In this document: piece after piece, positions 1 to 8,374 of the stretch
Position numbering within the stretch: position 1 is the stretch's first letter
Layout: every line of letters starts with the position of its first letter
NCBI GenBank assembly: GCA_012103255.1
Contig: WLXD01000002.1
Location: 62,001-126,000 of the forward strand
DNA: 64,000 nt
Reading direction: 5' to 3'
Source of the DNA: Acidobacteriota bacterium
GTDB lineage: Bacteria; Acidobacteriota; UBA890; WLXD01
Made by a program: the position numbers and the translations under genes
Notes under the pieces: model-generated
What the model saw: only the letters and a program-made list of their open reading frames with translations
Database searches by the model: none
Told to the model about the DNA's origin: nothing

Positions 1-245
1 TCCAAGATACTCAGTGCGCCGAGATAGACGCAGTCGGCCGGGGTTCCATCAACGGTGTAGACGGCGTCGCTGATCTGTCGGACCGCCACGGGTCGGTGCA
101 ACGTAAGTGAGTGAGCTGACGCGCTCTTCTCACGGTCCGGCGCAACCACCGTCACGTCTCCGACTTCGCGAAGAGCATCGGCGAGCGCGTGAAGACCCGT
201 CGAATGGATGCCGTCGTCATTGGATACGAGAATCGATGGGCGCAT
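1..245 (-). CDS. surE: 5'/3'-nucleotidase SurE, N-terminal part (cut by window edge)
   Basis: Reading leftward from ATG at 245, the first 81 codons are open to the window edge. The product begins [17 protein letters not shown], and the NDDG metal-binding signature of SurE is followed by [15 protein letters not shown], matching the family's conserved second block, and by [11 protein letters not shown]. SurE is a cytoplasmic metal-dependent phosphatase that releases phosphate from nucleoside monophosphates and is often linked to stationary-phase survival. A GAGGG ribosome-binding site lies 5 bases before the ATG. The terminator-like hairpin at 262-294 separates it from the gene upstream, so it may have its own promoter. 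The rest of the gene is outside the window. Confidence 0.93.
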   Translation of the reverse strand, partial: MRPSILVSNDDGIHSTGLHALADALREVGDVTVVAPDREKSASAHSLTLHRPVAVRQISDAVYTVDGTPADCVYLGALSIL

Positions 246-261
246 TGGACCCTCAATATGA

Positions 262-294
262 AACGAGGGCTACCGGAGACCGGCAGCCCTCGTT
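262..294 (-). terminator. Terminator-like hairpin between secreted protein gene and surE
   Basis: A 10-bp perfect stem (262-271 pairing with 285-294) encloses a 13-base loop that can itself form CCGG/CCGG pairs. It starts 16 bases after the stop of the gene at 311-904 when read on the minus strand. The downstream stretch has only a short T run, so termination may be partial. Confidence 0.55.
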
Positions 295-310
295 AGAGCG
301 ATGGTCGAGC

Positions 311-904
311 CTACTGTTCGACCCGGATGTTCCGGAGCCGCATTGGCTGCTGGTCGTAATTCTCGATAACGACCGTGCTTGCATCCGCGTCCCAACCGAG
401 GGTCACACCGGCCGCGAGCACACCTTCGCCACGCAGGTCGTCGCGAGTGATTCGAAGCTCGGCGAGAGCGACGTCGTAGTCGAGTGTCCGAGTCCGGTAG
501 TAGGACTCCCAGATATCGATATCGCGATCGGTGGCGAGCACGAGGCGATAATCCCCGTTCTCCAGCACGCTGAGCCCTGCGTACTGGATCGGGTACGAGT
601 TCTCCGTACCGATTCGAATGCGACCGGCCTCTTCAAGGCCCTGCAGCTCTTTCCTGACCGCACCAGGGCCAAGTTCGCGAAGCGCACCGAGAACCTGGTC
701 ACGCTCCGCGGGCGGCGACCAGCGCGTGATGCGAACCACCATACGGGTCTGTCCGGAGATCGAGTTACCGATGCTCTGTGCGTTCATCACGAGCGTTACA
801 GGCAACTCCGGATACGGCTCCTGCGCGGCAGGGGCTGGGGTGGCTGTGGTGACCACGATCGCGGCCAGCAGGCCGAGAACCGTTACGAGGTGGCGAAGCT
901 TCAT
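311..904 (-). CDS. Secreted protein of unknown function, 197 residues
   Basis: The N-terminus (MKLRHLVTVLGLLAAIVV, then ending APAAQ) is a classical signal peptide, cut probably after Ala27, so the mature protein is exported. The rest is a soluble mixed alpha/beta sequence with no cysteines and no motif I recognise; the phrase SGQTRMVVRITRWSPP suggests a beta-rich start, and a central helix (residues about 66-95) is Glu/Arg-rich. A GGGAGG site sits 5 bases before the ATG. It is followed by a terminator-like hairpin and surE, and stands apart from the tRNA-Pro group upstream, so it is probably monocistronic. No function is assigned. Confidence 0.8.
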   Translation of the reverse strand: MKLRHLVTVLGLLAAIVVTTATPAPAAQEPYPELPVTLVMNAQSIGNSISGQTRMVVRITRWSPPAERDQVLGALRELGPGAVRKELQGLEEAGRIRIGTENSYPIQYAGLSVLENGDYRLVLATDRDIDIWESYYRTRTLDYDVALAELRITRDDLRGEGVLAAGVTLGWDADASTVVIENYDQQPMRLRNIRVEQ

Positions 905-1017
905 GGCTCCCTCCCGGAAATTCTGTGTACAGGATTTGATGTGCGCGCCGTCGGAGCGCGAACGACCCTTTGACTCTAGTTCACGGGGACCGAGTCTGTC
1001 CGTCGTTGCTCCGACGC

Positions 1018-1051
1018 AAAAAAGGAGGGCGACCGCAAAGCGGCCACCCTC
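1018..1051 (-). terminator. Strong intrinsic terminator after tRNA-Pro
   Basis: On the minus strand, a 12-bp stem (1051-1040 with 1036-1025, two G-T wobbles) with a TTT loop is followed by CC and six T residues (1023-1018). It begins 15 bases past the tRNA-Pro 3' end and closes the der/HU/merR/tRNA transcription group. Confidence 0.88.
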
Positions 1052-1062
1052 AAGCTCGAATC

Positions 1063-1139
<77 letters not shown>

Positions 1140-1183
1140 TAAGCACGATCGGGCGGCGCCACCGGCGCTACGCGTGACCGCGA

Positions 1184-1522
1184 CTACAGAGTCTCATTGG
1201 CCTCCATCATGGTCAAGATCGCTTCTACCTCCAGTCGCGCCTCATCCACCGCGTCCAGAAGGTCCGTCGACCTCACCCCGGATGCGACATGCCGCCGAGC
1301 TCCAGCGATCGTAAAGCCGCGTTCCTGAACCAATTCCTTGATTCGCTGAATCAACTCGATGTCCTCTGGCCGGTAGAGCCGCTGTCCACCGCGACTCTTC
1401 GTAGGGCTCAACTGCGGAATCTCGGCTTCCCAATACCGCAGCACGTGGCTCTCGAGGTCAGTCAATTCACAGACCTCCCCCATGCGGTAGAAACGCTTCT
1501 GATAACCGGTCGCGAGGGCCAT
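1184..1522 (-). CDS. MerR-family transcriptional regulator
   Basis: This 112-residue protein carries an N-terminal winged helix-turn-helix of MerR type: residues about 11-60 include FYRMGEVCELTDLESHVLRYW and the wing RGGQRLYRPEDI, typical of the family. A short C-terminal helix (about residues 85-112) could dimerise, and no metal-binding cysteine cluster or effector domain is present; the single Cys is in the HTH. Such short MerR proteins downstream of IHF genes are widespread but their ligand is unknown. The ATG is one base past the stop of the HU/IHF gene, so the two are probably co-translated, and tRNA-Pro follows. Confidence 0.9.
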   Translation of the reverse strand: MALATGYQKRFYRMGEVCELTDLESHVLRYWEAEIPQLSPTKSRGGQRLYRPEDIELIQRIKELVQERGFTIAGARRHVASGVRSTDLLDAVDEARLEVEAILTMMEANETL

Positions 1523-1523
1523 G

Positions 1524-1808
1524 TCAGTCGTTGATCGCGCGCAGCAGTGCTGGTGCGGGCTGGAAGGTAAGCGCCTTGTGGGCCGGAATCATCATGGGTT
1601 CTCGGGTTGCGGGGTTCACGCCTTGTCGAGCAGCCCTTTCGACCACCTCGAACGTACCGAAGTTGGTCACCATCACCTTGCCGTCCGCCACGAACCCATC
1701 CTTGACCTGGTCCATGAGGACATCCACGAGGGCCACGGCCTCCGTCAAGGAGATCCGTGGCTCTGCTTCGTGAATCGCACGCGCGATGTCTCGCTTTTTG
1801 AGGCTCAT
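1524..1808 (-). CDS. HU/IHF-family DNA-binding protein (IHF-alpha-like by position)
   Basis: A 94-residue histone-like protein starting MSLKKRDIARAI. It has the family's helix-helix body, then GTFEVVERAARQGVNPATRE, the beta-arm region whose R-x-G-x-NP motif inserts into the DNA minor groove. An upstream in-frame start at 1862 would add 18 unlike residues, so ATG at 1808 was chosen. Its place directly before a merR gene and tRNA-Pro is the classical context of ihfA, but pheST, the usual upstream partner, is replaced here by der. HU and IHF subunits are hard to tell apart from sequence alone. Confidence 0.88.
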   Translation of the reverse strand: MSLKKRDIARAIHEAEPRISLTEAVALVDVLMDQVKDGFVADGKVMVTNFGTFEVVERAARQGVNPATREPMMIPAHKALTFQPAPALLRAIND

Positions 1809-1890
1809 GGCTCGCGGCGAGGGGATCGACCCGGAATCAACGCTCAACGCAGTATAGCCCACGGGCTGACGCCTCCGACAAGTCGATCAC

Positions 1891-3228
1891 CTACTCGGGG
1901 CGACGTCGGCGTTGGCGGATGTTGAGGCGCAGGGGTGTACCCGAGAACTCGAAAGTGCGGCGCAGCCGATTCTCGAGATAGCGGCGATAACTCGCCGGAA
2001 GTTCCCGACTCCCCTTTCCCGTAAAGATCACGAACGTCGGTGGTGCGACTGCGGCCTGAGTCAAGTATTTCAGCTCGGGTGAACCTGGCGGGCCCTGCAT
2101 ACCGCGCTCCTTGAGGTACTCGAAGAGGCCATTGAGTTCCCCGGTGGGCACTCGGCGACTCCGATTCGCGGCGACGCTATCGATCACCCCAAACAACCCC
2201 GGCACGCCGTCGCCCGTGAGCGCCGACGTGTAGGCCACTTCAGCAAACGACATGCGCCCTAGTCGTTCCGCCAGCTCCTTCCGCCAACTTCGCTGATCGC
2301 CGCGTTCGACATCGACGAGATCCCACTTGTTGACCACGATGATTAGACCGCATCCCGCGTTCTGGGCCTCGTCAGCAACCGTTCGGTCCTGCCGTGACAG
2401 GCCCACCACAGCGTCAATCACCAGCAACGCCACGTCGGCGCGGGCCATGCGGCGACGGGCGATCGAGACGCTGACCATTTCGGCGAAACCCTCCTGACGG
2501 GCGCCACGCCGAATGCCCGCCGTGTCGACCAACAAGTAGTCCTGGCCGTCCACCTGCAGTTTGGTGTCAATCGCGTCGCGAGTCGTTCCAGAGACATCGC
2601 TTACGACCAACCGGTCCTCGCCAAGCATGGAGTTCACCAGCGACGATTTGCCTACGTTCGGCCGTCCAACGACCGCGACGCGAATCGTTCCGTCCGCCTC
2701 GGTGACCTCAGCCGGCCCATCGGGTATTCCGCGAACGATGACGTCAAGCATGTCGCCCACCCCGTGACCCTGCTCTGCGGACAGGCCAAACGTCGGGTCG
2801 ATCCCGAGAATCGCGAAATCGGCGCTCACGGCCTCCGCCGTTTTCCAGTCATCGCACTTGTTGACGACCAACATGACGTTGAGCCCACGTCGATGGAGTT
2901 CCATCGCAAGTTCCTGCTCGATCGAAACCGGGCCTTCCCGCCCATCGACAACAAAGAGGACCGCCGTCGCGTCGTCGAGAGCGCCGAGCGCTTTGGCCTC
3001 TACCGCTGCCGCCAGACCGTCCTTCTCGCGCCACTCCACGCCGCCCGTATCGCTCAGTTCGAAGGCAACCCCGTTCCAGTCCGCAACGGCGATATTGCGA
3101 TCTCTGGTGAGCCCGGACTGCTCCCCAACGATTGCCTGGCGCCTCCCAAGGATCCGATTGAATAACGTCGACTTGCCAACGTTCGGGCGGCCAACAATTA
3201 CGACTTGTGGGAGGGGCGGAGAAGTCAT
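1891..3228 (-). CDS. der: Ribosome-assembly GTPase Der (EngA)
   Basis: Der is a double-GTPase required for 50S subunit maturation. The 445-residue product has two complete G domains: the first with GRPNVGKST (13-21), DTGG (60-63) and NKCD (123-126), the second with GRPNVGKSS (188-196), DTAGI and NKWD, followed by a C-terminal KH-like domain ending in a basic tail (RQRRRRPE). Length is normal for the family. It is transcribed away from the HU gene at 3340 and is followed after 82 bases by the other HU/IHF gene, probably in one transcript with merR and tRNA-Pro. Confidence 0.97.
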   Translation of the reverse strand: MTSPPLPQVVIVGRPNVGKSTLFNRILGRRQAIVGEQSGLTRDRNIAVADWNGVAFELSDTGGVEWREKDGLAAAVEAKALGALDDATAVLFVVDGREGPVSIEQELAMELHRRGLNVMLVVNKCDDWKTAEAVSADFAILGIDPTFGLSAEQGHGVGDMLDVIVRGIPDGPAEVTEADGTIRVAVVGRPNVGKSSLVNSMLGEDRLVVSDVSGTTRDAIDTKLQVDGQDYLLVDTAGIRRGARQEGFAEMVSVSIARRRMARADVALLVIDAVVGLSRQDRTVADEAQNAGCGLIIVVNKWDLVDVERGDQRSWRKELAERLGRMSFAEVAYTSALTGDGVPGLFGVIDSVAANRSRRVPTGELNGLFEYLKERGMQGPPGSPELKYLTQAAVAPPTFVIFTGKGSRELPASYRRYLENRLRRTFEFSGTPLRLNIRQRRRRPE

Positions 3229-3274
3229 GGAGCGATCAGCTGAAGCGTTTGTGGGTCGGAGAAGGAATCCGAAA

Positions 3275-3311
3275 GAACGGGGTCAGGTTATGCTAAGGCC
3301 CGCCCCCGTTC
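3275..3311. promoter_or_regulatory. Inverted repeat in the der/HU divergent promoter region
   Basis: An 8-bp perfect inverted repeat, GAACGGGG (3275-3282) and CCCCGTTC (3304-3311), encloses a 21-base centre containing TATGCT (3289-3294), a possible -10 element for the HU gene at 3340. It could be an operator or a leader hairpin; no matching -35 box is evident. Confidence 0.35.
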
Positions 3312-3339
3312 ACTCGCCCCAAGCACTTGAGTTCGTTGC

Positions 3340-3618
3340 ATGGTCAAGGCCGACATCGTTGATCGTATCGCCGCCGAGTCCGGGATCACCAAGGTTCAGG
3401 CAGAACGAGCGGTTGAACGCGTTATCGAAGCGGTCAAAGCGTCCCTCGCGCGAGGCGAACGAATCGAACTCCGTGGCTTTGGCGTCTTCGAGGTGAAGCG
3501 CCGCAAAGAAGGTGTTGGGCGAAATCCGCGTACCGGAGAAGAGGTGATTGTGCCCTCTGCCCGCACGACCCGTTTCAAGCCGGGCAAACAACTCACGAAT
3601 CTCCCCGCCGAACGCTGA
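3340..3618 (+). CDS. HU/IHF-family DNA-binding protein (second copy)
   Basis: A 92-residue nucleoid protein starting MVKADIVDRIAAESG, with the dimerisation helices, the GFGVFEVKRR strand and the DNA-binding arm GVGRNPRTGEEVIVP, followed by the conserved RTTRFKPGKQL end. It resembles IHF-type subunits (RNPRTGE, PSARTTRFKPGK) more than the copy at 1524-1808, so the two could form a heterodimer or serve separately. No clear Shine-Dalgarno sequence precedes the ATG. The M50 protease gene follows after 16 bases and is probably co-transcribed. Confidence 0.93.
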   Translation: MVKADIVDRIAAESGITKVQAERAVERVIEAVKASLARGERIELRGFGVFEVKRRKEGVGRNPRTGEEVIVPSARTTRFKPGKQLTNLPAER

Positions 3619-3634
3619 GTTACCGGACGCGCGT

Positions 3635-4675
3635 ATGAGCCACGACGGCAACGAGACCGAAGGCCCTCTCGACGATCGCCCGCCGGCCGCCATACCGATT
3701 GGGGTCCCGCCGGTCGCACCGGAGACGTCGCAGCGCGATCCATTCTCTTTCGAGGCCCCCCGTACAGTCGAAATTCCGCAAGACCCACCGGGCCTGCCTC
3801 GTCGGAACTTGCTCCTCTTTCTGCTGACGCTGGCCACGACGAGCTATTGGGGCTTTCTGCAGTATCAGTATTTCTACCTCGAGCCTGAGGTCGGCATCAC
3901 GCTGAACCCGTTTCGTGAACCGATGCTCCTGCTCGCCGGCCTGCCTTTCGGTATCGCGGTGATCGCCTTCCTCGCCGCGCATGAGATGGGTCACTACCTG
4001 GCCTGCCTGTACTACGGGATTCGCGCGACGCTTCCCTACTTCATTCCGATTCCGCCCATCGGTCCGGTGCTCCTGCCGGGGACGATGGGCGCGGTGATCC
4101 GGATCAAGAGTCCGATCACGACACGTCGAGCGCTGTTCGACATCGCCGTCGCGGGCCCGCTTGCGGGGTTCGTCGCTGCGATGCCGATCCTCGCCGTTGG
4201 CCTGGCGCAATCGCGCGTCGTGGACGAAAGCAGTCTCGGTCCGAGCATCGGACTTGGGGAGCCCCTCATATGGGCTCCCCTGCAAGTGCTATTCGCTCCG
4301 CCGCTCTCTCAGGGGGAAACCCTGCTGGCCCATCCACTGGCGTTCGTCGGCTGGTTCGCCCTGCTCGTCACGGCGATGAACCTGCTCCCGATCGGGCAAC
4401 TCGATGGCGGACATCTGCTCTATTCGATCACGCCTCGACATCACCGGAAGATCTCGCTGCTCCTGATCGCCGCAATGTTCTATGCAGGATGGCGCTTCTT
4501 CACCGGGTGGTTCATCTTCGCGATCCTGATCCTCGTAGCACTGGGCACGAAGCATCCCCGCCCACTCAGCTTCGAAGGTTCACTTGGGCCCCTGAGGCTG
4601 TTGTTGCTCTGGATCTCGATCCTGATCTTCGTAACCTCGTTCATGATCGAGCCGATCACGATCGACCTTCTCTAG
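3635..4675 (+). CDS. Site-2-protease-family (M50) membrane metalloprotease
   Basis: The 346-residue product is an intramembrane zinc protease. After a proline-rich cytoplasmic N-terminus (1-57), a first membrane helix (about 58-76) is followed by a helix holding the zinc motif HEMGH (116-120) and, further on, the second motif LDGGH (256-260), whose Asp is the third ligand. At least five other hydrophobic segments are visible. There is no PDZ domain as in RseP; the layout (HExxH helix, loop rich in Pro/Ile, then LDGGH) is like the EGY-type proteases. ATG at 3635 was preferred because upstream codons read through the HU gene. The substrate is unknown. Confidence 0.88.
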   Translation: MSHDGNETEGPLDDRPPAAIPIGVPPVAPETSQRDPFSFEAPRTVEIPQDPPGLPRRNLLLFLLTLATTSYWGFLQYQYFYLEPEVGITLNPFREPMLLLAGLPFGIAVIAFLAAHEMGHYLACLYYGIRATLPYFIPIPPIGPVLLPGTMGAVIRIKSPITTRRALFDIAVAGPLAGFVAAMPILAVGLAQSRVVDESSLGPSIGLGEPLIWAPLQVLFAPPLSQGETLLAHPLAFVGWFALLVTAMNLLPIGQLDGGHLLYSITPRHHRKISLLLIAAMFYAGWRFFTGWFIFAILILVALGTKHPRPLSFEGSLGPLRLLLLWISILIFVTSFMIEPITIDLL

Positions 4676-4678
4676 GTC

Positions 4679-5908
4679 TTACAGACCGTCGATCAGGTCC
4701 TGGATCTCGTTGTCGGTGAGGGTGCGAGGCGACTCTTTTGCCGCGGCGAACACCGCCTCAATCCGCTCCGGAGTCGGCTCGACGCCGTGTGTCTCCATCC
4801 AAAACGTCACATTCGAGACACCACTCATCGGACCGACTTCGATGCCTTGGCCCCTGCCGACCATAGCGGCAGGAACGCCCGAGTAGATTCGGTCGGCTAG
4901 CCACGCGTCGCCCTTTGCCCGTGCCTTGATAACCGCCGCAGCATGGACGCCCGTAGCCGTCTTGAAGGCGTCGTCTCCGACTACCGGGTAGTTGATCGGT
5001 ATCTCGTGACCAGTTGCCTCGGCGACCACTCGGCAGTACTCAGGCAGACGGGAAAGATCGTGGTCGATGTGCCCCTCCAGAACGCAGTTCACCAGGATGA
5101 GGTCCATCGGCGTATTACCAGAGCGCTCGCCAATGCCGAGCGCTGTTCCGTGCACCCGGTCGACGCCGGCCGCGATCGCAGCCATGGTATTGGCCACGTC
5201 CAGACCGCGATCACGGTGACCGTGCCAGTCGACCTTCACCGCTTCTCCCGAGTCGGCCACGATCTGACGAACGAACCCCACCAGGGCGCGAACGCCGGCC
5301 GGCGTGGCATGCCCAACGGTGTCGCAAACGCAGATACGTCGCGCTCCGCTCTCGATCGCCGTTGTGTAGAGAGCTCGGATCGTGTCGGGATGCGCCCGAA
5401 TCGTGTCCTCGGTCACGTACATCACCGGCATGCCGCGTCCGACGGCCAGGCTGACCGCGTCCGCGGTATGTCGGACCATCCGTTCGAGGGGCCAATCTTC
5501 GGCATACTGCCGAATCGGGCTCGAGCCGATGAACGCGGACACCTCGATCGGCATCCCGACCTTGTCGGCAACATCGCAGATTGGGGTGATATCGGTTGCC
5601 AGAGTTCGCGCTGCGCAGTTCGGCGCAATCGCCAGGCCCGCGTCCTGGATCTCGCGACACATACGTGTGACGTCACTTGTCTGGCGCACCGAGGCGCCCG
5701 GCAGCCCGAGATTGGCAGCGTGAATCCCGAGATCCGCCATCAGATGCAGGATTCGGAGTTTCGTATCGATGTCGGGGTCGAGAACCGATGGCGACTGGAG
5801 GCCGTCCCTCAACGTCTCGTCATCAAACTCCACGGCCCGGGCAGGGACCGCGCCTTCGGCCCGGTTCCAATCGTGGATCAACTCGCTGTGTGACGGGTGT
5901 TCGCTCAC
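4679..5908 (-). CDS. DRE-TIM metallolyase family enzyme (LeuA/homocitrate-synthase-like)
   Basis: The protein of about 409 residues belongs to the family of 2-isopropylmalate, homocitrate and citramalate synthases and HMG-CoA lyase. It shows the opening motif DDETLRDGLQSPS, with the catalytic Arg-Asp pair, and the metal site HGHRDRGLDVANTMAA; the central part CDTVGHATPAGV is also typical. It lacks the long C-terminal LeuA regulatory domain. GTG at 5908 overlaps the upstream stop by 4 bases (GTGA); another GTG at 5920 is possible. Downstream of thiolase and enoyl-CoA hydratase, a role in acyl-CoA-derived acid metabolism is likely, but the acceptor acid cannot be named. Confidence 0.85.
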   Translation of the reverse strand: MSEHPSHSELIHDWNRAEGAVPARAVEFDDETLRDGLQSPSVLDPDIDTKLRILHLMADLGIHAANLGLPGASVRQTSDVTRMCREIQDAGLAIAPNCAARTLATDITPICDVADKVGMPIEVSAFIGSSPIRQYAEDWPLERMVRHTADAVSLAVGRGMPVMYVTEDTIRAHPDTIRALYTTAIESGARRICVCDTVGHATPAGVRALVGFVRQIVADSGEAVKVDWHGHRDRGLDVANTMAAIAAGVDRVHGTALGIGERSGNTPMDLILVNCVLEGHIDHDLSRLPEYCRVVAEATGHEIPINYPVVGDDAFKTATGVHAAAVIKARAKGDAWLADRIYSGVPAAMVGRGQGIEVGPMSGVSNVTFWMETHGVEPTPERIEAVFAAAKESPRTLTDNEIQDLIDGL

Positions 5909-6690
5909 TTGCCTTTCCACTCCGGTCGCCGTTTCTCGAGGAACGCCTCCATCCCCTCTGTTTGATCGTCAGTGGCAAAGGCAAGGCCGAAGTAGGCAGC
6001 TTCAATCGCTTGGCCCTCCGCCAGGCTGCACTCAAGCCCTTCGTTCACAGCCTGGATGCAATACCGCATGGCCAAGGGTGCTTTCTGTGACAGTTCGGCA
6101 GCCAGTGCAGCGACGGTCTCGCCCAGTTCATCGTGCGCCACGACCTGGTTGACCAATCCGACATCGAGCGCCTTGGCGGCATCGATGGTCTTGCCGCGAC
6201 ACATCAACTCCAGGGCACGCCCCTTTCCGACGATTCGAGGTAGCCGTTGCGAGCCGCCATGGCCAGGAAGCACGCCAAGAGTGATCTCCGGCAACCCGAT
6301 CTTGGCTCGATCCGATGCGACGCGGAGATGGCACGCGAGGGCGAGCTCGCAGCCTCCGCCCAGCGCAAAGCCATTGATCGCGGCGATGACGGGCTTGCCC
6401 ATCTGCTCGATCGCGTCGAATGCACGCTGACCAGCGCAGGCGGCACGGCGCGCCTCCTCGGGGCCAAGTGTGGCGAGCATGCTGATATCAGCGCCGGCTA
6501 CAAAGGCCTTGTCCCCTCCGCCGGTGACGATCACGGCCCTAACGTCGGAGTCCGCATCAAGTTCGGATGCCGCGCGGGCGATCTCGGCAATCGTGTTCGC
6601 ATCAAGCGCGTTCAGCACCGGCTGACGATCTACCGTCAGCGTGGCAACGCCATCCGCGATTTCGACCCGGATGTTCTCGTAGTTACTCAA
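5905..6690 (-). CDS. Enoyl-CoA hydratase (crotonase family)
   Basis: Enoyl-CoA hydratase adds water to trans-2-enoyl-CoA in beta-oxidation. The 261-residue product has the full crotonase fold signatures: AFVAGADISML, AINGFALGGGCELALACHLRVA with the first catalytic Glu, and GLPEITLGVLPGHGGSQRL with the second catalytic Glu, so hydratase activity is expected rather than only isomerase or dehalogenase activity. The start is TTG at 6690 with GGAG about 10 bases before it. It lies 63 bases after the thiolase and overlaps the next gene by 4 bases. Confidence 0.93.
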   Translation of the reverse strand: MSNYENIRVEIADGVATLTVDRQPVLNALDANTIAEIARAASELDADSDVRAVIVTGGGDKAFVAGADISMLATLGPEEARRAACAGQRAFDAIEQMGKPVIAAINGFALGGGCELALACHLRVASDRAKIGLPEITLGVLPGHGGSQRLPRIVGKGRALELMCRGKTIDAAKALDVGLVNQVVAHDELGETVAALAAELSQKAPLAMRYCIQAVNEGLECSLAEGQAIEAAYFGLAFATDDQTEGMEAFLEKRRPEWKGK

Positions 6691-6753
6691 CGTCGGTAGT
6701 CTCCAATATCTCTGATCAATGGCGGCCGAGCGAAGTCCCCGCCGTCACGCGAG

Positions 6754-7932
6754 TCATCGGGATTCCAGGGCGAGAGCGATTCCCTGACCGCCCCCAATAC
6801 ATGCTGTTGCGACGGCTTTGCCGCCACCTCTACGACGAAGTTCACGCGCGGCCGAGTAGGCGATCCGTGTGCCCGTCATTCCCAGGGGATGTCCAAGTGC
6901 GATCGCGCCACCGTTCACGTTGACCTTCTCACGACTGAGTCCGAGCTCCGACTCGACCGCGAGATACTGACCCGCAAACGCTTCGTTGACTTCGAACACA
7001 TCGACGGCCGCCACGTCCCAGTCCAGGGACCGCAGGAGCTTCTCCGTGGCCGGTGCCGGACCGATACCCATGTGCGCTGGATCAACTCCTGCGTGTGCCC
7101 ATCCGCGAATTCGCGCGAGCACCTCCAGTTCCCGTTCTTGGGCCCAGTCTCCCGACGCGACGACGGTCGCAGCACCGCCGTCCACGATGCCGCTCGCGTT
7201 GCCCGCCGTAACGAAGGAATCTTCACCGAACGCCGAAGTCAGCTGCGCCAGGCTCTCAAGCGTAGTCTCCGGTCTCAGGTGGTTGTCCGAGTCGATGATC
7301 ACGCTCCCCTTGCGGCTCACAATCTCCACGGGAACGATCTCTTCGCCGAGAATGCCGGCGGATTGTGCCGCGCTCGCTCGCTGCTGGCTCAGTAGTGCGA
7401 ACTCGTCTTGATCCTCACGCGTGATCGAGTAGCGGCGTGCCAGGTTGTCCGATGTCGTGGACATAGCGCAGCCGCAATAGCTGTCCGTCAACGCGCCAGT
7501 CAGGGAGTCCCGTAAGGGAGCGTCGCCCATTCGGAGGCCGCCGCGCGCGCCGTAGAGAACGTGGGGCGCTTGAGTCATGTTCTCCATTCCGCCAGCGAGC
7601 CCTACGTGAATTTCGTCGCTCTGGATCATTCGGCAGACCTGAACGATCGCTTCGATGCCCGATCCGCACAGACGGTTCACTGTGAGTGCGGGTGTGGTGT
7701 CCGGCAGGCCTGCCTTCAGTGCGACATGACGTGCGCCATAGGGGGCGTCCAGCGAGGTTTGCTGGGCATTCCCAACGACAACGTGCTCCACGTCCTGTGG
7801 GGCAATGCCGGCCCGCTCGATGGCTCCGGCGGCCGCGGTCGCACCAAGTTCGATTGCCGACACCGTGGAGAGGTCTCCGAGGAACCGGCGCATGGGCGTG
7901 CGTGCTCCCTCGACAAGAACAGCTTCCGGCAT
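6754..7932 (-). CDS. Acetyl-CoA acyltransferase (thiolase)
   Basis: This 392-residue thiolase cleaves or forms 3-ketoacyl-CoA. The nucleophilic Cys is in VNRLCGSGIEAI, the acid/base His in GGAIALGHPLGMTGTRI and the second Cys in CIGGGQGIAL, all in the usual order. ATG at 7932 is preceded by GGAGG at an ideal distance; codons further upstream lie in the intergenic region and the VanZ gene. With the enoyl-CoA hydratase and the LeuA-like enzyme downstream it forms an acyl-CoA group, but no 3-hydroxyacyl-CoA dehydrogenase is beside it. Biosynthetic or degradative specificity cannot be decided. Confidence 0.94.
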   Translation of the reverse strand: MPEAVLVEGARTPMRRFLGDLSTVSAIELGATAAAGAIERAGIAPQDVEHVVVGNAQQTSLDAPYGARHVALKAGLPDTTPALTVNRLCGSGIEAIVQVCRMIQSDEIHVGLAGGMENMTQAPHVLYGARGGLRMGDAPLRDSLTGALTDSYCGCAMSTTSDNLARRYSITREDQDEFALLSQQRASAAQSAGILGEEIVPVEIVSRKGSVIIDSDNHLRPETTLESLAQLTSAFGEDSFVTAGNASGIVDGGAATVVASGDWAQERELEVLARIRGWAHAGVDPAHMGIGPAPATEKLLRSLDWDVAAVDVFEVNEAFAGQYLAVESELGLSREKVNVNGGAIALGHPLGMTGTRIAYSAARELRRRGGGKAVATACIGGGQGIALALESR

Positions 7933-7960
7933 CGGCGCCTCCAGCCAGACGGGCGTGGAC

Positions 7961-8374
7961 TCAAGCAGAGCGTCGATCTTCCCATAGGCCCCAGAGCCCG
8001 GCAAACGAGGCTCCCAGGCAACTGAGGAGTCCGACTAGCACGCCGAGTCCGTCAGCGACGATGTCGCCAACCGACGGATCACGGCCCGGGACGATGCTCT
8101 GATGAAGCTCATCAAGCGCCCCAGCCAGGACGCCAATAGTCAACAGCGCCACGAACCAACCGATCGTTTGCACACGTCTTCTTCCTGCACCGATGGCAAG
8201 AAAGGCTCCCAGCAATCCGTATCCGGCGACGTGCAATAGCCAGTCCGGGTACTGCCGCGCGGGCACTGGCCACTGAGGCTGGTGTGAAAGCCAGGAGATG
8301 ACCCCGTACCACGCCAACGCCGGCACCCAGCGGAGATACGCTCGGCTCACAACGGGAATATGTACAGGATCCAT
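7961..8374 (-). CDS. VanZ-like membrane protein
   Basis: A 137-residue membrane protein with about four hydrophobic helices. The third loop carries DELHQSIVPGRDPSVGDIVADGLG, split here as DELHQSIVPGRDPS and the following DIVADGLGVLVG, which is the hallmark of VanZ-like proteins. VanZ modifies teicoplanin resistance in enterococci, but the wider family has no firm function and is common near envelope genes. The start at ATG 8374 lies inside the preceding small gene (28-base overlap), arguing for coupled translation. Upstream in-frame codons look non-coding in composition. Confidence 0.82.
   Translation of the reverse strand: MDPVHIPVVSRAYLRWVPALAWYGVISWLSHQPQWPVPARQYPDWLLHVAGYGLLGAFLAIGAGRRRVQTIGWFVALLTIGVLAGALDELHQSIVPGRDPSVGDIVADGLGVLVGLLSCLGASFAGLWGLWEDRRSA

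Noticed and set aside
107-973. Long plus-strand open frame opposite the secreted protein
   Set aside because: It is antisense to a gene with a clear signal peptide and ribosome-binding site; its protein is Arg/His-rich with no domain, as expected of a shadow frame in G+C-rich DNA.
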